This document shows, piece after piece, positions 58,236-64,000 of a DNA stretch of 64,000 nt. The translations under genes and the position numbers were made by a program. Position 1 is the stretch's first letter; every line of letters begins with the position of its first letter. The DNA lies in assembly GCA_002310095.1 (NCBI GenBank), contig DBYH01000020.1, positions 117,911 to 181,910 of the forward strand. Reading direction: 5' to 3'. The DNA comes from Firmicutes bacterium UBA1191 (GTDB lineage: Bacteria > Bacillota > Clostridia > Peptostreptococcales > Anaerovoracaceae). A model generated the notes under the pieces. That model was not told the origin of the DNA. It did not search any database and saw nothing but the letters and a program-made list of their open reading frames with translations.

Positions 58236-58436
58236 ATGAAAAAAGGAATCCATCCTGAGTATAAGGAATGTAAAGTAACTTGCGCATGCGGCAACACATT
58301 TATGACCAGGTCAACTGAATCAGAGATCAGAACAGACATCTGCTCAGCGTGCCATCCGTACTTTACAGGAACTCAGAAGTTCACCACAAGAGGTGGAAGA
58401 GTTGAGAAGTTCAAGACCAAGTACGGACTCGAATAA
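58236..58436 (+). CDS. rpmE: 50S ribosomal protein L31
   Basis: 66 residues from the ATG at 58236 (GGAAGTGAG upstream). MKKGIHPEYKECKVTCACGNTF and DICSACHPYFTG give a four-Cys (CxC plus CxxC) zinc site: the zinc-containing type A form. It has its own promoter and terminator. Confidence 0.97.
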   Translation: MKKGIHPEYKECKVTCACGNTFMTRSTESEIRTDICSACHPYFTGTQKFTTRGGRVEKFKTKYGLE

Positions 58437-58451
58437 TTCAACGAAACACAG

Positions 58452-58475
58452 AAGACCGCCTCGGCGGTCTTTTTT
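58452..58475 (+). terminator. rpmE terminator
   Basis: AAGACCGCC paired with GGCGGTCTT with a tight CTCG loop, running into a T-tract (58470-58475). Confidence 0.92.
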
Positions 58476-58516
58476 AGTGATAACGCGCAAACCCCGCATA
58501 ATAATGACGGTTTCTG

Positions 58517-58525
58517 TGATATAAT
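58517..58525 (+). promoter_or_regulatory. Extended -10 promoter upstream of the large surface protein
   Basis: TGA followed by a perfect TATAAT (58520-58525), about 50 bases before the GTG start. A second TATAAT at 58548-58553 is closer. Neither has a clear -35. Confidence 0.5.
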
Positions 58526-58576
58526 GCATGTTAAGGTTTATATACGTTATAATAAACCGATAAAGAGGAAAGACAA

Positions 58577-61500
58577 GTGAAAAGAAAACAGAGAACAATA
58601 CAAAAGTCAATAGCGGTGCTGACCGCACTCATAATTGCGCTTACCATGTATATGCCGCTCGCGGCGTATGCTGATGTTGACGTGCAGGAACAGGGCGCGG
58701 AAACGGCAGCGGTATCCGAAATCGTTCAGCAAAGCGACAGCGACAACGGCAGTGAAGAGGCAGATGGAGGCAGCGACGAAGATGTCGATGCAGACATCAG
58801 CGTAGAGGCAGATGCAGACAGTAACGGAGATGTCGATGCAGATAGCATCGAAGAGGCAGATGCAGACAGCACAGATGCACAGCCGGAAGACTCAGATACA
58901 GAAGCTGATGTCACAGACGCCGATGCCGATGCGGAAACTGCCGGAGATGAAGCGGTCACCGATGCAGATGAGACGGCAGATGATGCTGAAGAGGATGTTT
59001 TCGAGGGAACATTGATCAACACGGACACACCATACTGTGTGAAAGTGACTATTGAGGAGGATGCGAAAATCCCTGAAGGCGCCGAGCTGACTGTCAGCGA
59101 AAAGGATGAAGCGGATTATCTGGACAACGCGAAAGAGGCATTGGATGCCGATGATGTTTCGCAGGCTGTATTTCTGGATATCTCTATCGTTAAAGATGGG
59201 GAGGAGATTCAGCCGTCCGCCGATGTAAAGGTCGAAGTCATAATGGAAGACATCCTGTCTGATGATGAAGGAGAGATGGCCGTTGTGCACTTCAAGGATG
59301 AAAACAGCGACAAGGTCGAAACCGTCAAAAGCGACACTGATGATACCGCCGTCAGTTTTGATGCGGACAGTTTTTCGGTGTACGGTTTTTTGTACAATGC
59401 CAAAGCCGAGGTTCTTGCCACGGGTTTCGGAAACTATGACCATACGGTTGTGTGGGAAATGACCGAGGAAAACGGGAAGAAAATCCTCACATTTGAAGTT
59501 CTCGATTCAGCATCCACCGATAAGGAAAAAGCCATCATACATCTTTTTAATAGCGGCGGCGGGGATGTCGATAGCACATTCAAAAAATCAATCAACGAGA
59601 TAAGAATCAAGGAAGGCATAACCGGAATCGGCTGGACGGATATAGAACACAGAAATTCGTATCAGCCACAGTGGCCGTCGGACTATTCGGTCGTAGGAAA
59701 TAATGGCAATTACACCAGAGTCTTTCAGGATTTCACCAACCTGGAAACTGTCAAGACCTGCAGCACGATCAAGAGAATTGGATGGAGTGCTTTCCGTAAA
59801 TGCAAAAACCTCACCAGCATTGACTTCAACACCATGGTCAACCTTGAAGAGATCATGAACCAGGCATTCAGCCCGAGCGCGCTTAAGACGGTGAATCTCT
59901 CCGCATGCACAAAGCTCAAGACAATTGGCCACGGGGCATTCAACTTTGATGGCAACGCGGCTTCGATGCAGACATATGAAAGCGTTATACTCCCGGCAAG
60001 CCTGGAAACCATCGGCTCCAATGCTTTCTACCACAGCAGACACCTGAAATACGTTACGTTCGTGGATATTTCAAACGTGAAAAACGTCTATAAAGAAGCG
60101 TTTAAGGGCATCGGCGACAATGACCCACAGGTTGAATATATCGCCGATGAAAAGACCGGGCAGAAAGCAGTGCTCAAAGTCGCTGCGAGAGACCTTTTTT
60201 CCGGCGTTACGAATTTCCCGGATAGCGCTTTTGACTTTACAAAGCTCGGTACGGACAATTACTGGCCTCTCGACATAACTGTCAAGGGCAAGAAAACAGA
60301 TTACAACGGCAGCGAGCAGAAGGGATATGAAGTCAGCAATGTGACGGAAGGCGAAAACGAAACCTGCACCGTTTCCGGACTGCAGGAGAATCACGTTCTA
60401 AGCGTAACGGAGCAGGGCTACGAACCTTCTTCGGGAACAAACGCCGGTGAGTACAATAACGGAAGCTTCACAGCTCCGACAGGACCTTCGGACAAGCACA
60501 ACAAGTACGAGATAATGTACGATGGCTACAACTACGCAATCAACTATAAATATACTACGAGCCCGGGCAAGCTGGAGATCAAAAAGGCGCCGCTTACAAT
60601 CGCGATGGCAGACCGCACGCTTACGTACAACGGAAGCACCCAGTACGGCTGGAGCCGCGATGACGAAGGCAAGGAAACAATAACCGGCCTGAAGAAAAAC
60701 AGCCATACGGTAACGATAGATTACAGCCCGTCAAGCGGGAAAAACGCCGCCACGTCCGCTTATAATAACGGAAGTTATGATACGAGCACTCTGTCTGTAA
60801 AGGATGGCACAACCGATGTCACAAATAACTACAAAGTGGAGAGCGCGACTGCCGGCAAGCTGACGATTGAAAAGGCCGATCTCAAGATTACTGCAAATGA
60901 CCAGACACACACGTATAACGGAGAGCTTCAGGGCGAAGACAACGCGACATATACCGACGCAGGCCAGATCGGCAACAAGGTCACGGCAGAAGGCCTGCAA
61001 GGCGACGACGCGCTTTCGAGCATAACCCTGAACGGACAGGAGACAAATGCCGGAGAGTATGCGGACAAAATTGCCGCCAGCGACGCAGAAGTCGGAAACG
61101 CTACGGACAATTATAATATTTCATATGTAGCCGGTAAGCTGACGATCGAAAAAGCCAAGCTCATAATTGCCGTAAACAGCCAGACATACACCTACAATGG
61201 TGAGCCTCAGGGCGAAGACAACGCGACATATACCGACGCAGGCCAGATCGGCAACAAGGTCACGGCAGACGGTCTTCAGGGCAGCGATGTGCTTACAAGC
61301 ATCAAACTGAATGGCCGCGCTACGAATGCCGGAGAATATCCGGGCAAAATCGCCGCAAGCCGCGCCGAGGTCGGAAACGCTACGGACAATTACAGCATTA
61401 CTTACAATGCAGGTAAGCTGACAATCAATCCTGTCGATGTCAACGTGACTATCACCGGCCACAAAGACACGAAGCAGTACAACAGCAGAGAACGTTCCGC

Positions 61501-62362
61501 AAGCGGCTATGATTTCTCCGCGGACAACAGTCTGTATAAGAAGAGCGACTTCTCCTTCAGCGGTACCGCAAAAGCTGCGAGAACCAATGTCGGAACGACT
61601 GACATGGGTCTGTCAGCGAATCAGTTCGTGAATAAAAACAGCAACTTCGGAAACGTTACGTTCAACGTGACGGACGGAAGCATAGAGGTCACGAAGAGGG
61701 GACTGAAGATCACAACCGGAAGCGCTACAAAGCGGTATGACGGTTCTGCGCTGACAAACAGCGACTATGACGTTAAAGGGCTTGCTTCAGGCGACAGCAT
61801 CACAGTCGAGACTACCGGCGCCAGAACGGCCGTGGGATCAAGCGACAATACTTATACGATCGATTGGGGATCGACCAGAGAGTCAAACTATAAATTAACA
61901 GATGAACTGGGTACGCTGACAGTCACCAGCGCCAACAACCCTGCTCCTGTCAATCCGGACGGAGGAAACGTTCCCGGAGACGGACTGCCGACAGCAGACA
62001 TCGATGACGGTGAAACTCCGATGGATGACGGTGAGGACATCGACGATGACCCTGTCCCTAAGCAGGACAAGCCGACAGATTCATCCTGGGCGCTGCTTAA
62101 TCTGATTTTCACACTGCTCACTGTCCTCCTTGCGCTGTTCGCGCTGTTCATGGACAGAGGCGCAGCCGAAGGAATCCGCGGCAGAAAGATCATCTGTATC
62201 GCTCTGGCGGTGCTGTCAGTGATCGTGCTGATCCTGACGGAGCCATTCACTCAGCCGATGCACATCGTTGACAAGTGGACGCTGCTTATGGCGCTCATCC
62301 TGGCAGCAGAAGCGGCTGCGGCATTTCTGATGAATCTGATCAGAAATTACGACCAGGAGTAA
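58577..62362 (+). CDS. Large surface protein: Asp-rich region, BspA-like LRRs, MBG repeats, C-terminal membrane helices
   Basis: 1261 residues, GTG start with AGAGGA seven bases upstream. Signal peptide (1-32), a low-complexity Asp/Ala/Glu region (about 50-140), an Ig-like part (140-275), BspA-type leucine-rich repeats (about 340-500, LETVKTCSTIKRIGWSAFRKCKNL...), then five or so MBG-type repeats (about 565-1115, each starting like YTYNGEPQG and ending AGKLTIEKA). Three transmembrane helices (about 1171-1192, 1204-1222 and 1234-1255) replace the sortase motif one might expect. Probably an adhesin or host-interaction protein. Two repeats share a 62-bp exact DNA match. Confidence 0.85.
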   Translation: MKRKQRTIQKSIAVLTALIIALTMYMPLAAYADVDVQEQGAETAAVSEIVQQSDSDNGSEEADGGSDEDVDADISVEADADSNGDVDADSIEEADADSTDAQPEDSDTEADVTDADADAETAGDEAVTDADETADDAEEDVFEGTLINTDTPYCVKVTIEEDAKIPEGAELTVSEKDEADYLDNAKEALDADDVSQAVFLDISIVKDGEEIQPSADVKVEVIMEDILSDDEGEMAVVHFKDENSDKVETVKSDTDDTAVSFDADSFSVYGFLYNAKAEVLATGFGNYDHTVVWEMTEENGKKILTFEVLDSASTDKEKAIIHLFNSGGGDVDSTFKKSINEIRIKEGITGIGWTDIEHRNSYQPQWPSDYSVVGNNGNYTRVFQDFTNLETVKTCSTIKRIGWSAFRKCKNLTSIDFNTMVNLEEIMNQAFSPSALKTVNLSACTKLKTIGHGAFNFDGNAASMQTYESVILPASLETIGSNAFYHSRHLKYVTFVDISNVKNVYKEAFKGIGDNDPQVEYIADEKTGQKAVLKVAARDLFSGVTNFPDSAFDFTKLGTDNYWPLDITVKGKKTDYNGSEQKGYEVSNVTEGENETCTVSGLQENHVLSVTEQGYEPSSGTNAGEYNNGSFTAPTGPSDKHNKYEIMYDGYNYAINYKYTTSPGKLEIKKAPLTIAMADRTLTYNGSTQYGWSRDDEGKETITGLKKNSHTVTIDYSPSSGKNAATSAYNNGSYDTSTLSVKDGTTDVTNNYKVESATAGKLTIEKADLKITANDQTHTYNGELQGEDNATYTDAGQIGNKVTAEGLQGDDALSSITLNGQETNAGEYADKIAASDAEVGNATDNYNISYVAGKLTIEKAKLIIAVNSQTYTYNGEPQGEDNATYTDAGQIGNKVTADGLQGSDVLTSIKLNGRATNAGEYPGKIAASRAEVGNATDNYSITYNAGKLTINPVDVNVTITGHKDTKQYNSRERSASGYDFSADNSLYKKSDFSFSGTAKAARTNVGTTDMGLSANQFVNKNSNFGNVTFNVTDGSIEVTKRGLKITTGSATKRYDGSALTNSDYDVKGLASGDSITVETTGARTAVGSSDNTYTIDWGSTRESNYKLTDELGTLTVTSANNPAPVNPDGGNVPGDGLPTADIDDGETPMDDGEDIDDDPVPKQDKPTDSSWALLNLIFTLLTVLLALFALFMDRGAAEGIRGRKIICIALAVLSVIVLILTEPFTQPMHIVDKWTLLMALILAAEAAAAFLMNLIRNYDQE
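60929..60990 (+). repeat. 62-bp exact direct repeat, copy 1 (in MBG repeats)
   Basis: Identical to 61208-61269, offset by 279 bases (93 codons), the length of one MBG unit. Both copies are in the same reading frame. Points to recent duplication or gene conversion between adjacent repeats. Confidence 0.9.
61208..61269 (+). repeat. 62-bp exact direct repeat, copy 2 (in MBG repeats)
   Basis: Second copy of the 60929-60990 sequence. Downstream of both, a further shared stretch begins with TCGGAAACGCTACGGACAAT. Recombination between them would delete exactly one 93-residue repeat in frame. Confidence 0.9.
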
Positions 62363-62383
62363 TAGAATAAAACAAGAAGAAGC

Positions 62384-63178
62384 ATGACGTTAAAATTCTG
62401 TTCCTTTGCCAGCGGCAGCAGCGGAAACTGCTACCTGGTAAAAAGCAATAATACGGCTATACTCATAGACGCGGGAATATCGGGAACGAGAATACTGGCG
62501 GGGCTCGAGGACACAGAGACTCTGCGCGAAGACATAAGCGCAGTGCTCGTAACCCATGAGCACGTAGACCATGTAAGGTCGCTGCCAGTGCTCTCGAAAC
62601 GGATTCCCGGTCTTTGTGTTTATGCCAATGAGGCAACATGGGAAAGAATCGAAAGACCGGTGCCTGAAGAGCGCAGGAGGACCTTCGCGACGGGCGAAGA
62701 TTTCCAGATAGGCGACCTGACCATCAGACCGTTTCCCGTTCCTCACGACGCCGCGGAGCCGGTAGGCTTCTCCGTCTTCGCAGACGGACGGCAGATCAGC
62801 GTTTGCACAGACGCGGGGTACATCAGCGAGGAAATGTTCGCAGAGATACTTGAAGCGGATCTGCTTCTTCTTGAAGCGAACCACGAGAAGGAGATGCTGC
62901 TCTTCGGCAGATATCCGTATCACCTCAAGCAGCGCATTCTGGGGGACGAGGGGCACCTTTCTAATCTGTCCTGCGGAGAAGGTCTTTGCAGGATCGTGAA
63001 TGAGAATCCGAAAAAACGCCAGGTACTGCTGGGACACCTCAGCAATGAAAACAATACTCCGGATGTGGCCCTGCAGGCCATAATAAACACCCTTGAGGAA
63101 GAGAGCATATTTACCGGCGATGACCTGAAGGTCGATGTGGTTCTCAGGGACCGCATGAGCAGGATATACGAGCTGTAG
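62384..63178 (+). CDS. walJ: MBL-fold metallo-hydrolase (WalJ/YycJ family)
   Basis: 264 residues. The opening FCSFASGSSGNCYLV is characteristic of WalJ; the metal motif THEHVDHV, VPHDAAEPVGF and HLSN(x)10+ complete the fold. In Bacillus and streptococci the gene accompanies the WalRK operon and is thought to be an exonuclease affecting repair or cell-wall/replication coupling. No walRK is present here. rlmH follows, as it often does near the origin of Firmicutes. Confidence 0.9.
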   Translation: MTLKFCSFASGSSGNCYLVKSNNTAILIDAGISGTRILAGLEDTETLREDISAVLVTHEHVDHVRSLPVLSKRIPGLCVYANEATWERIERPVPEERRRTFATGEDFQIGDLTIRPFPVPHDAAEPVGFSVFADGRQISVCTDAGYISEEMFAEILEADLLLLEANHEKEMLLFGRYPYHLKQRILGDEGHLSNLSCGEGLCRIVNENPKKRQVLLGHLSNENNTPDVALQAIINTLEEESIFTGDDLKVDVVLRDRMSRIYEL

Positions 63179-63199
63179 GAATATACGTAGATACCAAGC

Positions 63200-63679
63200 A
63201 TGAACATAAAGATAATAGCTGTAGGAAAACTGAAAGAAAAGTACTGGCGCGACGCGGCAGAGGAATATGTCAAACGCCTTGGCGCGTACTGCAGCACGGA
63301 GATCATTGAAATCAGAGAGAGCAGGCTGCAGGCCAATCCATCAGCCGCAGACGAGGAAGCCGTTAAGGCAGCCGAGGGCGACGACATACTGCGTCGTATT
63401 GGCAGGGAAGACTATGTGATCACTCTCGAAATCAAAGGCAAGGGCCTTTCGTCTGAACAGCTGGCTGAAAAGATAGACCGACTGGCGCTGGAGGGCAAAA
63501 GCAATCTTGCTTTTGTAATAGGGGGATCACTGGGACTGTCTCCTGAGGTGAGCAGTCGCGCAGATTTCAAACTCAGTTTTTCGGCCATGACGTTTCCGCA
63601 CCAGATGATGCGCGTCGTGCTTCTGGAGCAGATATACAGAAGCTTTAAGATAATAAGAAACGAGACCTACCACAAATAA
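63200..63679 (+). CDS. rlmH: 23S rRNA (pseudouridine-1915-N3) methyltransferase RlmH
   Basis: 159 residues, SPOUT family. Starts MNIKIIAVGKLKEKYW and ends with the trefoil-knot region FVIGGSLGLSPEV...LSFSAMTFPHQMMRVVLLEQIYRSFKI and the conserved terminal NETYHK. The last residues of this gene are the attachment target for SCCmec in staphylococci; nothing inserted exactly there is seen, but an IS3-type element begins about 50 bases on. Confidence 0.97.
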   Translation: MNIKIIAVGKLKEKYWRDAAEEYVKRLGAYCSTEIIEIRESRLQANPSAADEEAVKAAEGDDILRRIGREDYVITLEIKGKGLSSEQLAEKIDRLALEGKSNLAFVIGGSLGLSPEVSSRADFKLSFSAMTFPHQMMRVVLLEQIYRSFKIIRNETYHK

Positions 63680-63731
63680 CGCAAAGGCAATAATAAAAAG
63701 GTAAGAAAAAAGGATCGGCATTTGCTGAACT

Positions 63732-64000
63732 TGTCAACTAAAAGTAGACAGTTCAAAAAGGTCAAACCTCAATCACAAATACCCCAGATCAGTTCTATAC
63801 TGAACTGGGGTTTTGTATTGTAATGAGTATGCAGGTCTGTAATTGTTATAGTAATATACAAAGCTGTCTATCATTTCTTCGGGCGTATCAAACTGTCTGT
63901 GCCATCCTTCAGCATACATCTCTGCTTTTATCCACCCGTTTATCGCTTCGATCACACAATTATCCGTAGGAGTAGCAACGCGCGACATCGAGCGAATTAT
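63732..64000 (-). mobile_element. IS3-family insertion sequence, right part outside window
   Basis: Contains the 3' end of an IS3-type transposase on the minus strand. The presumptive terminal repeat TGTCAACTAAAAGTAGACA (63732-63750) has the TG...CA ends and the TGTCNACTTTT-like form of many IS3 termini, and is itself nearly palindromic. The other end is beyond the window, so target duplication and completeness cannot be checked. Confidence 0.75.
63773..64000 (-). CDS. IS3-family transposase OrfB, C-terminal part (partial)
   Basis: An open minus-strand frame from the right edge to a TGA at 63773-63775, 75 codons visible. The sequence SMSRVATPTDNCVIEAINGWIKAE corresponds to the end of the DDE/rve catalytic domain, with the final catalytic Glu in VIEAING, and YYYNNYRPAYSLQYKTPVQYR is the typical ending. 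The frame stays open upstream of an internal ATG at 63986-63988, so the true start lies beyond the window. Confidence 0.88.
   Translation of the reverse strand: MIRSMSRVATPTDNCVIEAINGWIKAEMYAEGWHRQFDTPEEMIDSFVYYYNNYRPAYSLQYKTPVQYRTDLGYL

Noticed and set aside
60270..61920. Repeats resembling a CRISPR array
   Set aside because: The repeats are in frame inside a protein, about 280 bases apart, and correspond to MBG domain units.
1..64000. tRNA, rRNA, tmRNA or SRP RNA genes
   Set aside because: No cloverleaf-like sequence, CCA-end cluster or conserved rRNA stretch was noticed in any intergenic region; intergenic gaps are short.

Overview
The window holds the chromosomal replication origin of a bacterium of the class Clostridia. 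The evidence is the rpmH-rnpA-yidD-yidC-jag-mnmE-mnmG-rsmG-parA-parB block running leftward, back to back with dnaA-dnaN-recF-gyrB-gyrA running rightward. Other Firmicute hallmarks are a GdpP-type c-di-AMP phosphodiesterase beside rplI-dnaB, a DnaD-type primosome protein, an LtaS-like enzyme, WalJ, RlmH and strong AGGAGG ribosome binding sites. Histidine ammonia-lyase, a DUF362 ferredoxin protein, cobamide assembly genes and BspA/MBG-type surface proteins suggest a host-associated anaerobe. Family XIII/Anaerovoracaceae-like is a guess, not a demonstrated assignment. Almost every gene points away from the origin; the one clear exception is a three-gene leftward operon at 21.2-23.0 kb.

Left arm (0-11.4 kb, all minus strand): hutH with a partial downstream gene, an F420-0:glutamate ligase family protein, parA/parB with two perfect parS sites, the tRNA-modification and rRNA-methylation genes mnmE/mnmG/rsmG, and the protein-insertion and RNase P block driven from a consensus promoter upstream of rpmH. 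The rpmH gene (44 codons) is intact. The origin is bipartite: DnaA boxes at 11.57-11.64 kb upstream of dnaA, and boxes plus a run of DnaA-trios between dnaA and dnaN (13.13-13.23 kb).

Right arm, 13-30 kb: dnaN, recF, gyrB, gyrA, trpS; then the leftward plsC/DUF2148/shikimate-kinase-like operon; a nucleotidyltransferase; a small exported protein overlapping a membrane-anchored glucosaminidase; rpsF-ssb-rpsR behind a probable S6:S18 autoregulatory leader; then gdpP-rplI-dnaB.

Right arm, 30-44 kb: a DnaD protein ending in a zinc module typical of helicase loaders, a membrane-anchored M23 peptidase with a long cytoplasmic coiled coil, a DivIC-like protein, rsmA, an LtaS-like enzyme, GNAT, tadA, a Big_5-type membrane protein, ispE, a GntR regulator, a phosphohexomutase, larE and hup.

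Right arm, 44-64 kb: a small unknown protein, a LEA-like helical repeat protein, and a lower-ligand cobamide assembly operon (QueG-like Fe-S protein, cobT, cobS, cobU, a second CobU-like protein, cobC). Next come a cytidylate-kinase-like protein, two related secreted FN3-CHAP proteins flanking metG, tatD, DUF362, rpmE, a 1261-codon surface protein with LRR and MBG repeats, walJ, rlmH, and the end of an IS3-family element running off the right edge.

The most unusual signals are: (i) a 9-base word, TGCYTTTGC, found about 26 times by eye on both strands where about one is expected; (ii) the DnaD/loader-zinc-module fusion with no AAA+ loader beside it; (iii) two CobU-like proteins that each keep a different half of the CobU motifs; (iv) a parS site nested in the loop of a terminator, and a 40-bp palindrome beside the other parS. 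No rRNA, tRNA, CRISPR array or prophage was seen.
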